Positions 35,205 to 45,180 are shown, counted from the stretch's first letter. The stretch: DNA of 64,000 nt from Sphingobacterium sp. PCS056 (GCF_023273895.1 NZ_CP096883.1:3224001-3288000); one strand, 5' to 3'. Notes: generated from the sequence alone by a model not told the origin. Program-made: numbers and translations.

Positions 35205-35924
35205 ATGTTTAGGCATCGAGATAGGGGACGTACTTTTGTCCATAATGTGCAACTGGCGGCATTATTGTCGATTGTTGCTGGTGTGGTGAATATCGTGGGG
35301 GTTTTGTCTTTTAAGACATTGACAACAAATGTGACCGGACACTTCGCTTTTTTTTCAGAAGAACTTTTTTCAAATAATTATGGGTTAGCTTTTTTAAGCA
35401 TCATCTATGTCATTTCATTTTTCTTGGGCGCATTTTTAGCGAATACAACCATGGAAATGACTTCCAGAGGTGCGGCTCATTATTCTTATATGCTACCGCT
35501 CTCTATTGAAATTTTTCTCCTCGTACTTGTTGCTTTTTCACCCGCTGACTATGCTGTTGTGCTCTCCTGTGTATTATTGATGGCTATGGGGCTACAGAAT
35601 GCACTGGTGACAAAAATATCAGGTTCGGTGGTACGTACCACTCATCTAACAGGGTTGTTTACAGATCTAGGAATAGAATTATCCCAAATGATTTTCTATA
35701 AAAAAAGCAATGAACGTAAGCGCCTAAAACGTGCTATCCTGCTCAAAGCAATTATTATCGGAGGTTTTTTTTGTGGAGGAATAATAGGAGCATTGATGTA
35801 TGGATGGTTTGATCGAAGAACGTTGTGTCTACCGATATTTATTTTATTGGTGGCGCTTTATAATGACCGAATGCTATTGGGTTATTATAGATTCATAAGA
35901 AAACATCAGAGCAATCATCATTGA
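35205..35924 (+). CDS. YoaK/DUF1275-family membrane protein
   Basis: A 239-aa protein with about six hydrophobic segments. The opening (LAALLSIVAGVVNIVGVLSF, then LTTNVTGHFAFFSEELF) and the middle LLMAMGLQNALVTKISGSVV, with TTHLTGLFTDLGIEL, are the characteristic DUF1275 blocks. Transport or stress roles have been suggested for the family but are not settled. It converges with the methyltransferase gene, with 15 bp between the stops. Confidence 0.87.
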   Translation: MFRHRDRGRTFVHNVQLAALLSIVAGVVNIVGVLSFKTLTTNVTGHFAFFSEELFSNNYGLAFLSIIYVISFFLGAFLANTTMEMTSRGAAHYSYMLPLSIEIFLLVLVAFSPADYAVVLSCVLLMAMGLQNALVTKISGSVVRTTHLTGLFTDLGIELSQMIFYKKSNERKRLKRAILLKAIIIGGFFCGGIIGALMYGWFDRRTLCLPIFILLVALYNDRMLLGYYRFIRKHQSNHH

Positions 35925-35939
35925 TCAGGCGAAATCTAG

Positions 35940-36536
35940 TTATTTGATTTTTGTCCAAAAATTGAGTAGTCCACTACAGGCTGTTTTATCCAGATCGAAA
36001 CTCGTGGGAATCTCATCCCATCCGCTCCAATAAGAAACAATTCGTGTACCGATCGGCATTTGTACGAGTTGTTTTCTAAGGTATTCGGTATAGGCATGAT
36101 AGAGCTCTTTGTCGGGTATGATATCGTGATCTATCGGACAAGATGTATCCATATTTTCATAAAAAGAATTGTAAAAATAAAAAGCGTCATAATCTGCAAA
36201 AGAGATTTGATCAATGTTTGCATGAATAAATTCTACGTTATCAATAGCATGTTTTTGTGCGATTTCATTGGAAATCTGGACCAGTGATTGGCGTTGTTCA
36301 ACTCCATAAAATTTACCTGCTGTACAAGATGCCCCAACAAGACAAAATTTGCCTGCACCCGCACCTATATCTAAAACCTTGTCATTTGGGTGCTGTACCA
36401 AATAGTTGGCGGCCATCTTTGCAACATCCACCGGAGTCCAATGTCTTTGTGCTAATTTTTTTATGTTAGGGGGGTATAAATCGTTAAATGTACTATCATC
36501 AACATTTACATCTGATCTCAATGCTTTAAAAATCAT
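35940..36536 (-). CDS. Class I SAM-dependent methyltransferase
   Basis: A 198-aa protein with the SAM-binding motif I VLDIGAGAGKFCLVG (near residue 55), the acidic end of strand 2 in YGVEQRQSL and motif II-like VEFIHANIDQISFADYDAFY. Low overall resemblance to named enzymes leaves the substrate open. The ends of this gene and the DUF1275 gene lie 15 bp apart with no clear terminator between. Confidence 0.85.
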   Translation of the reverse strand: MIFKALRSDVNVDDSTFNDLYPPNIKKLAQRHWTPVDVAKMAANYLVQHPNDKVLDIGAGAGKFCLVGASCTAGKFYGVEQRQSLVQISNEIAQKHAIDNVEFIHANIDQISFADYDAFYFYNSFYENMDTSCPIDHDIIPDKELYHAYTEYLRKQLVQMPIGTRIVSYWSGWDEIPTSFDLDKTACSGLLNFWTKIK

Positions 36537-36666
36537 TTGTTTTTGTGGTTATGAATTAATAGGATGATCCAGTAAATAGATGGGTCCTATCATTTATGTA
36601 AGCTATTCGTGTTAAAATTCTTTAAGTAGATGATTATCGGTTCAGGACTCGTCATTAATTGTATTT

Positions 36667-36834
36667 TTAGCTGATTTCATCATCTAAATTTGCCGATAGA
36701 CACTTCTTGTATTTCTTTATGAATATCATTTTCAAATGTTCTCGTGGATTTGTATGGATGCATCCAACGGTATCAGCTCCATCACGGATATTTAATTTTA
36801 CTAAATTACAATAATATATTTTGCCTACAACCAT
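36667..36834 (-). CDS. Small hypothetical protein (55 aa)
   Basis: An open frame from ATG at 36834 to TAA at 36667 reads MVVGKIYYCNLVKLNIRDGA, then DTVGCIHTNPREHLKMIFIK and KYKKCLSANLDDEIS. The mixed, non-repetitive composition with charged and hydrophobic residues in protein-like alternation makes it a good candidate for a real small gene, in a region otherwise free of genes. Two of its three Cys residues flank the chain (C9, C45). Family and function are not known to me. Confidence 0.5.
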   Translation of the reverse strand: MVVGKIYYCNLVKLNIRDGADTVGCIHTNPREHLKMIFIKKYKKCLSANLDDEIS

Positions 36835-37000
36835 TATGCTGCTACTTTAGATTGAGAAATAGTCTTTTTACAAAAATAGCGAAACAACATAAGATTTAAA
36901 ATTGGATCTGTGTATTGCTGAATCCGTAACTCATGTCATGGTGATATCGATCTCGATTGTGAAAATGAGATGTAGCGGGATAGGAAATGATGAATATTAA

Positions 37001-37037
37001 ATATGCCCCAATAAATTCGTTACTTATTGGGGCATAT
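37001..37037. terminator. Strong hairpin, likely terminator
   Basis: Perfect 14-bp arms ATATGCCCCAATAA (37001-37014) and complement (37024-37037) with a 9-nt loop, about 115 bp past the 3' end of the small membrane protein gene on the minus strand. There is no long T-run. Confidence 0.6.
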
Positions 37038-37153
37038 CTATAACTTATAATCGGAAAGTGATAGGAGAATGGATCTGCAAGCGATTCGCTACCTATTAGT
37101 AGCGGGCACCCCTATCATTTAACTGTTCATTTGGATATCGCCGGAAGAGCAGA

Positions 37154-37339
37154 TTAGGATTCGTCTTTTGTATTTTTGACTAGGCCTATGCCTGAGAAAA
37201 AAAAGATTAGCCCGATCATCCCTACTACGATAAAGGTCGTATATGCTGTACTTTTATTGATAAGTTCATATCCTGTATAAATTAAAGCAATAATACCCAG
37301 AATAGTGAGTACGGTGCCGAAAACGCGTTTTACATTCAT
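37154..37339 (-). CDS. Small two-span membrane protein (61 aa)
   Basis: MNVKRVFGTVLTILGIIALI begins the first membrane helix (residues 5-25), and a second runs from about 35 to 54 (FIVVGMIGLIFFFSGIGLV), followed by a charged tail KNTKDES. This matches a widespread small Bacteroidota membrane protein type with no assigned role. It is a single gene. Confidence 0.7.
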   Translation of the reverse strand: MNVKRVFGTVLTILGIIALIYTGYELINKSTAYTTFIVVGMIGLIFFFSGIGLVKNTKDES

Positions 37340-37741
37340 TTTTATTTATTTTAAATTGTATAAGTATAGACTTTTCTGATAATTGTAAAACCACCTTTGT
37401 TTTAATTACGAAAAACTGCTCGATCTCTAATACTACCAGAAATAGTAAGCCTGATTGCTATTATTCGTTTGTTAGCAAGTGAATTAAATAATTTGTTTTT
37501 CAAAATTTATATTTTTAATGCCTATTGCTGTAATTTGATCAGCAATTCATACTGTATATAACCTCTGAAGGAACGGAAAGTTTTTTATTATGAGAAAAAA
37601 GAAACAATAGAGTTGATGTGAGTTGGGATGATCTATAGGTATGCGGCATTGTTCTAAGCAGAAATTAAATAAATGCATTTGATTTAAATAAAAACAAACT
37701 TTTTTTCAAGCCAGTTACTTATGTGGATCGATGATGGATTA
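37340..37741. other. Intergenic stretch, no supported gene
   Basis: AT-rich DNA between the small membrane protein gene and the response regulator gene. A 43-codon minus-strand frame exists near 37550-37680 but is low-complexity at its end and is not supported. Confidence 0.45.
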
Positions 37742-37787
37742 AAATAAATATCTTATTACCATTAGTTTGGTAATAAGATATTTATTT
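37742..37787. terminator. Terminator of the LOV kinase/response regulator operon
   Basis: 20-bp perfect arms (37742-37761, 37768-37787) around a 6-nt loop. The right arm overlaps the last codons and stop of the response regulator gene, which ends at 37762. Confidence 0.82.
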
Positions 37788-38127
37788 TTGTTATGATATC
37801 ATCAAGGTCAAAAGGTTTGGCTATAAAGCCGTCGGCCCCGACTTCCATCGCTATTTTATTTCCATCGCCACTTGCGGATAAGACAATAACAGGTAGTTTT
37901 TTTATCTCAGGTGTATTGCGAATGGCTTTTAAAATTTGGTCACCAGACAAGACGGGCATCCATAAATCCAGTAAAAGGATGTCTGGGGAATACGTTAGAA
38001 TTTCTTTAATAACATGAATACTATTAATCTGAGGTAAAACTTCAAATCCCTCTAATTCGAGTAACATTTGAAGTACATCAAGTATTCCTTGATCATCATC
38101 ACAAACCATTATTTTTTTACTATCCAT
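37762..38127 (-). CDS. Single-domain response regulator, partner of the LOV kinase
   Basis: A 121-aa receiver: acidic pocket VCDDDQGI, phospho-acceptor Asp in LLLDLWMPVLSG (near residue 55), Ser in VLSASGD, and Lys in FIAKPFD. It has no output domain. Its start overlaps the end of the kinase gene by 8 bp, so the two are translationally coupled and very likely a phosphotransfer pair. Confidence 0.93.
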   Translation of the reverse strand: MDSKKIMVCDDDQGILDVLQMLLELEGFEVLPQINSIHVIKEILTYSPDILLLDLWMPVLSGDQILKAIRNTPEIKKLPVIVLSASGDGNKIAMEVGADGFIAKPFDLDDIITKINILLPN

Positions 38128-39646
38128 AGTTTTTATTTTTCATGATTGGTAATGTAAAATTAAATGTTGATCCTTCACCAATCTCACTTTCAACCCATAA
38201 AGTTCCTTTATGGTTGACAACAATTTCATGAGATACATACAATCCTATTCCTAAGCCAGGATATTTTTTTTGAATATCGCTTGCTCTAAAAAATCTTTCA
38301 AAGATTTTGATCTTATCTTGGTGATTAATACCCATTCCATAGTCTTTGACGGATATTTTAACAAATTTTCCTACATTATTGATATAAACTTCCACATTTT
38401 TAGATCCTGGAGCATACTTGATTGCATTGGAAATTAAATTATTAATTACCTGTAATATTTGCATTTCATCGCCAATAACAGTCGCATTTGTACAGCCTGT
38501 AAATGAAATCTGATGTCCAGGTATAGCAACAGACAGATTTTCGATCGCATCCTTTATGGTTTTATCAATTTCAAACGGTTCCATATGCAATTCAATATTG
38601 CCGGAATGGATTTTAGATGTATCCAGTAATTTCGAAATAAGCTTATTCAATTTTTCAATGTATACGGATACTTTATCGAGAGAAGTAGTAAACTTTTCTG
38701 GATTTTTAGCCGGATCCATACGTTGAAGGAGTTGTACCAGACTCTTTATGGTGGTAAGTGGAGTTTTTAATTCGTGACTTGCTATTGAAAGAAAATCATC
38801 TTTACGACGATCTAATTCTTTTTTTTCTGTAATATCTTCTATTGCTATTAATATCCGATCTTTATATTGTCCTTCGAGCTCTATTCGATATGCATTGAGC
38901 AGCATTACTTTTTTTCCGATGTGTTGAAAATGGTGTTCTACTTCATAATCAGTAACTGGATTATTGGTAGGCAAAATCTTTGTCAAAAGGTCTTTTAGGG
39001 GGTCAATGTCCCATTGATGGTTTCCTAATTCAAAAAGAACTTTACCAACAGTCTCTTCTTGTGATACTTTAAATGTACTTAGAAAGTGATTATTGGCACT
39101 TAATACAACATAATTGGAATCGAGTACTAATAAGCTTTCTCTCACCGTCTGAATGATACTGGACAAGAATGCTTCTTTGACCATAAGTTCTTTGGTACGT
39201 TGGCGTATTTTATCTTCTATAAAGGATTTTTCTTCACGCAATTCATACTCTACTCTTTTTCGATCTGTTACGTCATGTTGCACACCTATAAAATGTGTGA
39301 TTAAACCTTCCTCATTTTTGACTGGGGAAATTAATAACTCATTCCAAAATAATTGACCATTTTTGCGGTAATTTCTAATTTCGACTTTACACTCCTTTCC
39401 CTCTCTTATACTATCTTTAAGTAATTGCCTTTCGGCTTGGGATCTGTCCTGTGCTTGTAAGAATCGACAGTTGTGACCGATTATTTCATCATTTGAATAA
39501 CCTGATATTTTTTCAAACGCACTGTTGCAATAAATTATCGGATTATCTGGTTGCAAATTATCAGTGATGATAATACCAGAGTTGGCCGAGTTTAAGGCCT
39601 GTAAATATATATGGAGATTTTCATTTATCATATACTTTAATTTCAT
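38120..39646 (-). CDS. LOV-PAS sensor histidine kinase (blue-light receptor candidate)
   Basis: A 508-aa soluble kinase. Residues about 12-128 form a LOV-type PAS domain: GHNCRFLQ carries the flavin-adduct Cys (C60), and the other flavin-contact residues N59, Q64, N92 (NYRKNG), N102 (FWNELLISPV) and Q123 (FIGVQHDVT) are all present. A second PAS domain covers about 161-275. The kinase core follows: H-box SHELKTPLTTI (H291), N-box NNLISNAIKYAP, G1 VKDYGMGI, G2 GLGIGLYVSHEI and a Gly-rich end. No membrane span is present, so it senses inside the cell. It signals to the receiver encoded by the overlapping downstream gene. Confidence 0.93.
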   Translation of the reverse strand: MKLKYMINENLHIYLQALNSANSGIIITDNLQPDNPIIYCNSAFEKISGYSNDEIIGHNCRFLQAQDRSQAERQLLKDSIREGKECKVEIRNYRKNGQLFWNELLISPVKNEEGLITHFIGVQHDVTDRKRVEYELREEKSFIEDKIRQRTKELMVKEAFLSSIIQTVRESLLVLDSNYVVLSANNHFLSTFKVSQEETVGKVLFELGNHQWDIDPLKDLLTKILPTNNPVTDYEVEHHFQHIGKKVMLLNAYRIELEGQYKDRILIAIEDITEKKELDRRKDDFLSIASHELKTPLTTIKSLVQLLQRMDPAKNPEKFTTSLDKVSVYIEKLNKLISKLLDTSKIHSGNIELHMEPFEIDKTIKDAIENLSVAIPGHQISFTGCTNATVIGDEMQILQVINNLISNAIKYAPGSKNVEVYINNVGKFVKISVKDYGMGINHQDKIKIFERFFRASDIQKKYPGLGIGLYVSHEIVVNHKGTLWVESEIGEGSTFNFTLPIMKNKNYG

Positions 39647-40139
39647 TTTGTGAAGTCTTGTGCTATAAAAACTTCATCTTTAAAACTTAATATCTGTATG
39701 GTGATTTTACAAATATTATGCCTTTTCAACTCCTTTTGATTCCATTATTTTTTAATTGACCCTCATCTGTCCCCCATAAAATTAAATCATTCATCTTTTA
39801 CATTTATCTATTGTATCCTTTTATTCCACTATTTTTCTTTGTTTAAAGATGATAAACAGAAGTTTTTGATTATTTTCATTTTAAAGTACCCAGATGTAAT
39901 CTTCAGTACTAAATGATGCAGGTACCCGTATTTCTTAACTATACATGGCGTATCGCAGAGTGTAATACCCGTAGAAATCCTGGTGAGATACGTATTTATC
40001 GAAATGATACGAAAAATAGTTTAGTAAAAATTTTAGGATGGAATCTCACTCATGTGGCTGTGATTGTTTGTTATCATATTAAATATTATTTTCTTTGAAA
40101 TAATAGTGTTAACTTACTATCTAACTAGTTGGCTTAGAT
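39647..40139. other. Divergent intergenic region, no gene seen
   Basis: About 490 bp between the LOV kinase (-) and the P-type ATPase (+). A 61-codon frame at 39913-40098 lacks protein-like features and is not supported. No clear promoter boxes stood out. Confidence 0.45.
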
Positions 40140-42653
40140 ATGGGTTATCCAATTCCTAAGGACCTAAAAGGTCTTAATGCTGCGCAGGTCAGGCAGTCAG
40201 TTGAAAAAGATGGTTATAATAGCCTGAATACAAAACGCGATTCTGGTACGCTTGATCTATTGCTCAATATCGTGAAAGAACCGATGTTGATCTTGCTGAT
40301 CGTGATTTCCGTTATTTATTTGATTGTTGGAAATTATACGGAGGCCTATTTTATGTTGGCTGCGCTTACTTTTGTCTCCGGAATTTCTTTTTATCAAGAT
40401 GTGAGGAGCCAAAATGCGATGCGGGAATTAGAAAAATTAAATGAACCTCTAAGTAAAGTAATACGTGATGGTCAGATCATTGCTATTAAAACGCACGAAA
40501 TAGCCGTTGGGGATCTATGCATAACGGAAGAAGGTCAAATTATCAATGCCGATGGAATAATTGTGCATAGCCATGATTTTTCAGTAAATGAATCTTCCCT
40601 AACAGGGGAGAGTCTGTCTGTGTTCAAAGATGCTAATGGAAGGGATAACTGCGTCTACAGTGGTACGATCACGGTATCAGGTTTGGCCGTTTATGAGGTA
40701 AAGAAGATCGGACAGCAAACCAAGCTGGGTCAGATCGGTCAGTCTATGAAGTCAATAAAAGAAGAAAAATCGCCGCTGCAGTTGCAAATTGAACGCTTTG
40801 TGAAAAATATGGCGCTGATTGGACTGATCGTTTTTATGTTGGTCTGCCTGGTGAGCTATTTTCAGACACGCAGTGTTATTGATAGTTTATTAAGTGGTCT
40901 TACGTTAGCCATGTCTATCCTTCCGGAAGAAATCCCAGTAGCATTCACCACTTTTATGGCGCTAGGTGCATGGAAATTAATGCGCGAAGGAGTCATTATT
41001 AAAAAATCAAGTATTGTGGAGACACTGGGTAGTACTACCGTAATTTGTACAGATAAAACAGGTACAATAACCGAAAATACAATGAATTTAGTAGCTGTTT
41101 ATAGTGAAGCAAAGCAGCGTACGGTGTATGAGCAAGACTATCATCTGCCCGATGTGTCCGATGTGATCCAGACGGCTATGTGGGCTAGTGAACCTGTACC
41201 TTTTGATCCGATGGAAAAAGAACTTCATCAGCGTTACGAACAGACTGCTAAACAGGATCAAAGGGCAGAGTTTGAGTTATTTCACGAGTATCCATTGGAG
41301 GGTAAGCCGCCCATGATGACTCATTTATTTAGAAATGATGCTGGCGACCGGATTATTGCTGCTAAGGGAGCTCCCGAAGCTATTCTTGAAGTGTCTAGTC
41401 TTTCCGTAGAAAAGAAAGAGGAATTGAGGCAGCTTATTGCTCAATTTGGGCAACAGGGATACCGCGTACTGGGGGTAGCGAAAGCACATGATACACATCA
41501 TGATTTTCCAGAAAAGCAACAGGATTTTCAATTTGATTTTGAGGGTTTTGTTGTTTTTTATGATCCTCCAAAGAAAGGTATTGAGGCTATATTTAAGCAG
41601 ATCTATGAGGCAGGAATCAAAGTCAAAATGATCACTGGAGATAATTCCAACACAGCAACATCCATTGCCCAGCAGGCGGGCTTAAAGGATGCGTCGATAC
41701 ATATTGACGGGAAAGATTTAATGCTGTTGTCGAAAGAAGTACTGGATAAGCAATTGCATGACTGTACCATATTTGCACGAATGTATCCGGAAGCAAAACT
41801 GGCTGTAATTCAATCCCTCAAGCGTAGTGGTGAAGTTGTGGCCATGCTGGGGGATGGTGTTAATGATGCTCCTGCTTTAAAGGCTGCCCATATTGGGGTG
41901 GCTATGGGCAATAAAGGGACAGAGATAGCAAAAGCTGCTGCTGCTGTAGTTCTTGTCAATGATGATTTTTCAAAATTAGTGGTCGCGATCGCTGCGGGTC
42001 GACGGATCTATGCCAATATCAAGAAAGCTATTCAGTATATCATATCTATCCATATTCCGATTATTCTAACAGTCTCTCTACCGTTGTTTTTGGGTTGGAT
42101 ATATCCACAGATCTTTACGCCAATACATGTTATTTTTTTAGAATTGGTCATGGGACCTACTTGTTCGATCGTGTATGAAAATGAACCTATGGAACCGAAT
42201 GCCATGCAGCATAAACCACGTCCAATTTCAGAAACATTCTTAAATTGGAAAGAACTCACAATTAGTATGATTCAAGGATTGGTAATTGCAGCAGGTGTTC
42301 TTTTTATTTATCAGTACGCTTATCATCAAACAGGAGATGAGAATACCGTGCGCAGTATGGTATTTACGACCCTCATTTTTTCTAACATCCTGCTTAGTTT
42401 TATCAATCGTTCTTTTTACTATTACATCTACGAGACCATTACTTATAAGAACAATCTAATCTATTATATGAGTTGTATCACTTTGGGAATGCTCTTTTTG
42501 ATGCTGTATTTTGAAGCTGTTTCGCACTTCTTTAGTTTAACATATTTGAGCGCTGTTCAATTGCTCATCTGTCTGTTGGTCGCTGGAGTGAGTACACTTT
42601 GGATGGATGCTTATAAATATTGGAAAAGATCGAGAACTGTACATGTTTCTTGA
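40140..42653 (+). CDS. Cation-translocating P-type ATPase (P2-type, Ca2+-ATPase-like)
   Basis: An 837-aa pump with all core motifs: TGES in the actuator domain (SSLTGESL), ILPEEIPVAF in the fourth membrane helix (acidic ion-site pattern of P2 pumps, not the CPC of heavy-metal pumps), phosphorylation site CTDKTGTIT, nucleotide-domain KGAPEA, and hinge MLGDGVNDAPALK. An N-terminal cation_ATPase_N-like stretch (GLNAAQVRQSVEKDGYNSL) and six C-terminal hydrophobic segments complete it. It sits in the inner membrane; the ion, perhaps Ca2+ or Mg2+/Mn2+, is not certain. Confidence 0.93.
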   Translation: MGYPIPKDLKGLNAAQVRQSVEKDGYNSLNTKRDSGTLDLLLNIVKEPMLILLIVISVIYLIVGNYTEAYFMLAALTFVSGISFYQDVRSQNAMRELEKLNEPLSKVIRDGQIIAIKTHEIAVGDLCITEEGQIINADGIIVHSHDFSVNESSLTGESLSVFKDANGRDNCVYSGTITVSGLAVYEVKKIGQQTKLGQIGQSMKSIKEEKSPLQLQIERFVKNMALIGLIVFMLVCLVSYFQTRSVIDSLLSGLTLAMSILPEEIPVAFTTFMALGAWKLMREGVIIKKSSIVETLGSTTVICTDKTGTITENTMNLVAVYSEAKQRTVYEQDYHLPDVSDVIQTAMWASEPVPFDPMEKELHQRYEQTAKQDQRAEFELFHEYPLEGKPPMMTHLFRNDAGDRIIAAKGAPEAILEVSSLSVEKKEELRQLIAQFGQQGYRVLGVAKAHDTHHDFPEKQQDFQFDFEGFVVFYDPPKKGIEAIFKQIYEAGIKVKMITGDNSNTATSIAQQAGLKDASIHIDGKDLMLLSKEVLDKQLHDCTIFARMYPEAKLAVIQSLKRSGEVVAMLGDGVNDAPALKAAHIGVAMGNKGTEIAKAAAAVVLVNDDFSKLVVAIAAGRRIYANIKKAIQYIISIHIPIILTVSLPLFLGWIYPQIFTPIHVIFLELVMGPTCSIVYENEPMEPNAMQHKPRPISETFLNWKELTISMIQGLVIAAGVLFIYQYAYHQTGDENTVRSMVFTTLIFSNILLSFINRSFYYYIYETITYKNNLIYYMSCITLGMLFLMLYFEAVSHFFSLTYLSAVQLLICLLVAGVSTLWMDAYKYWKRSRTVHVS

Positions 42654-42844
42654 TATGAATCGTCGTGCATGTGATCAGGTAAGATCTGTCATGATTGCTT
42701 TAAGGGAATGTATAAAAAAAGCAGGTTAAGATATATTATTGATTAAATTTGAGTGATATATGTTTCATTGACCATAAGATATTTTGCGGATACGATCTTA
42801 TAGTGAGTATTAAATACGAGTGAAGAACTAGAAATTTTGAAGAT

Positions 42845-44284
42845 ATGAAAATATTGTTGACGGGTGCCACGGGTTATATCGCACAGCGTTTGCTGCCTGT
42901 ACTACTCGAGAAGAAACATCAAGTGGTCTGCTGTGTACGTGATCGGAATCGTTTTGATAAAAGTAAATATGAAGGATTTGATTTTGAGGTAATAGAAGTA
43001 GACTTTCTAAAGAAGGATGTTGTGGGTCAAATTCCGGAAGATATCGATATTGCTTATTACCTCATGCACTCTATGTCATCTTCAGAAAATGATTTTTCAC
43101 AAACTGAACTCCTCGTTGCTGATTGTTTTAAAGCTTGTATGGAAAAAACAAGCGTCAAACAGGTAATTTTCTTAAGTGGTATTGTGAATAGTAAGCACCT
43201 CTCGAAACACTTACAGTCTCGCTTGAACGTCGAAGAAAGATTGCACTCCAGCCGTTATGCAGTCACTACTTTAAGGGCAGGTATTATTGTAGGGTCGGGT
43301 AGTGCGAGTTTCGAAATCATACGGGACTTGGTGGAGAAGTTACCGATTATGATTGCACCTAAATGGTTAATGACCAAATGCCAACCAATAGGTATTCGTG
43401 ATGTACTGGGCTTTTTAGATGGGGTGATGATGCAGGAGTATACATTTAATAAAGCTTATGATATCGGTGGGCCTGAAGTCATTACCTATAAAGATATGTT
43501 GCTGCGGTTTGCTCATGTTAGGGCGCTTAAGCGTTGGATATTGACAGTGCCTGTCATGACACCAAAGCTTTCTTCTTATTGGCTCTATTTTGTTACTTCT
43601 ACTTCTTATCCGCTTGCTAGCAGTTTGGTGGAGAGTATGCGCGTAGATGTCATAGCTCAACCTAACGATCTTCAAGAAAAAATTAATATCCAGCCCATGA
43701 GTTATGAAGAGGCTATTCGTTTGGCTTTTGGAAAAATTGAACAAAACCAGGTGATATCCAGTTGGCGGGAGGCCATGAATATCGAAAGATACCCAGATCA
43801 ATTTGTAAAACTGATAGAAGTTCCGCAAGATGGATGCTTTAAGGACATCAGGTCTATGGACGTGTCAGATCCCGATCTTGTATTAAAACATATCTGGTCG
43901 ATCGGTGGAAAAACGGGGTGGTACTACGCAGATTGGTTATGGGGTATCCGTGGATTCCTTGATAAGCTGGTTGGAGGTGTTGGATTGCAACGAGGAAGGA
44001 CAAATTCGGAGATTTTATCAACAGGTAGTGTAATTGATTTTTGGAGAGTAATATTAGCCGATAAAAAGGATCGTAGATTGTTGTTATATGCGGAGATGAA
44101 ATTACCAGGTGAAGCATGGTTGGAGTTTAAAATTGATAAAAATAATGTTTTTATCCAAACAGCCACTTTCCGTCCACTTGGTATTTCGGGTAGATTATAT
44201 TGGTATGCAGTCTTACCTTTTCATTCCTTTATTTTTAAAGGAATGATGAAGAATATTGCTAAAGGTACGTCAAAAAATCAATAA
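42845..44284 (+). CDS. NAD(P)-binding SDR-like protein fused to DUF2867
   Basis: A 479-aa two-domain protein. The N-terminal 300 residues are an atypical SDR: LLTGATGYIAQRLLP at the start, AYYLMHSMSS and VIFLSGIVN further on, related to NmrA/complex I 39-kDa-like proteins. The C-terminal 150 residues (GLQRGRTNSEILSTGSVIDF to PFHSFIFKGMMKNIA) match DUF2867. Such fusions are common in Bacteroidota, of unknown substrate. It begins about 190 bp after the ATPase gene on the same strand. Confidence 0.88.
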   Translation: MKILLTGATGYIAQRLLPVLLEKKHQVVCCVRDRNRFDKSKYEGFDFEVIEVDFLKKDVVGQIPEDIDIAYYLMHSMSSSENDFSQTELLVADCFKACMEKTSVKQVIFLSGIVNSKHLSKHLQSRLNVEERLHSSRYAVTTLRAGIIVGSGSASFEIIRDLVEKLPIMIAPKWLMTKCQPIGIRDVLGFLDGVMMQEYTFNKAYDIGGPEVITYKDMLLRFAHVRALKRWILTVPVMTPKLSSYWLYFVTSTSYPLASSLVESMRVDVIAQPNDLQEKINIQPMSYEEAIRLAFGKIEQNQVISSWREAMNIERYPDQFVKLIEVPQDGCFKDIRSMDVSDPDLVLKHIWSIGGKTGWYYADWLWGIRGFLDKLVGGVGLQRGRTNSEILSTGSVIDFWRVILADKKDRRLLLYAEMKLPGEAWLEFKIDKNNVFIQTATFRPLGISGRLYWYAVLPFHSFIFKGMMKNIAKGTSKNQ

Positions 44285-44315
44285 TGAAGTTTGCTGCTTA
44301 AAATCTGGTGTTGAC

Positions 44316-44816
44316 CTAAGATGACTGGTACATTTTTAATTTTTGTTGTAGAACTTTACGTGTCAAATGAATACGGGATTTAATTGTTCCCTCCGGAAGA
44401 TTAAAGGTTTCGGCAATCTCGTGATACTTATAACCGTCTAAGTGTAAACGGAAGATCTCCGCATTTTCAACTGGAATGCTATTTAAAGCCTTTTGGATAT
44501 CATCATGAATCATTTTGTATTCATTTGAATTAAAGGATGTGGTATCGAAGTGGTCGCTATGGATACAATCTTCATATACGATGTGTTTACGTCTTTCTCT
44601 TCGATATTGATTGATGTAAATGTTTTTCATAATCACATACAACCAAGTCATTAATTTAGGATCATTTATAAAATTATGAACCGATTTCAGTGCTCTCATA
44701 AGCGTTTCTTGAATCAAATCTTCCTTTTCATCGTAATCAGACGTAAATTGACTAGCGAAATGGTTCAACACTTGTCTTTTTTCTTGAAATAAGACATTTA
44801 AATTTACATTTTCCAT
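44316..44816 (-). CDS. ECF RNA polymerase sigma factor
   Basis: An ECF sigma factor of about 166 aa. Region 2 includes DEKEDLIQETLMRALKSVH and LMTWLYVIMKNIYINQYRRE; region 4 includes PVENAEIFRLHLDGYKYHE and LPEGTIKSRIHLTRKVLQQK. I place the start at 44816 (MENVNLNVLF), not at the Met four codons earlier, because that earlier stretch contains GGAGG, a strong ribosome-binding sequence at the right distance from 44816. No FecR gene is adjacent; it belongs to the EcfG/SigR-like group without an obvious anti-sigma partner. Confidence 0.9.
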   Translation of the reverse strand: MENVNLNVLFQEKRQVLNHFASQFTSDYDEKEDLIQETLMRALKSVHNFINDPKLMTWLYVIMKNIYINQYRRERRKHIVYEDCIHSDHFDTTSFNSNEYKMIHDDIQKALNSIPVENAEIFRLHLDGYKYHEIAETFNLPEGTIKSRIHLTRKVLQQKLKMYQSS

Positions 44817-44821
44817 AATAA

Positions 44822-44826
44822 CCTCC
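44822..44826 (-). promoter_or_regulatory. Ribosome-binding site fixing the sigma gene start
   Basis: GGAGG on the minus strand, five bases before the ATG at 44816. Such strong sites are rare in this window, so expression may be higher than for its neighbours. Confidence 0.6.
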
Positions 44827-45180
44827 ATGTTATGATGTGTAGTATATTTAATAACGCTTATATCTTTATAATAGTTTGATAGTGAATGTGGTATATTGTT
44901 TGTTTTCTAACTATACGTATAAATTCGTTGCATGCATTTGTATGTAAATTGTCTTATTTTCATTTTATCCATGAGTTTATTTAAATTTCAAGCATTTTTT
45001 AAATCGATATAATTTTTAAATCAGGTATTTATATCGTATGCTGCAGGAGACTTCATTATTGCTTTGATGATACATAGGCATATGATCGCTCCAAATCATG
45101 TTTCTAGAAAAATGTAAGGGTAAAAACTTAAGTTGTTCAGAATGCGTGACCATTTAGGAAATCAGCACGAGTAAGGAAAT

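Noticed and set aside
39913..40098. 61-codon + strand frame upstream of the P-type ATPase
   Set aside because: Composition not protein-like and no start signal; treated as intergenic.
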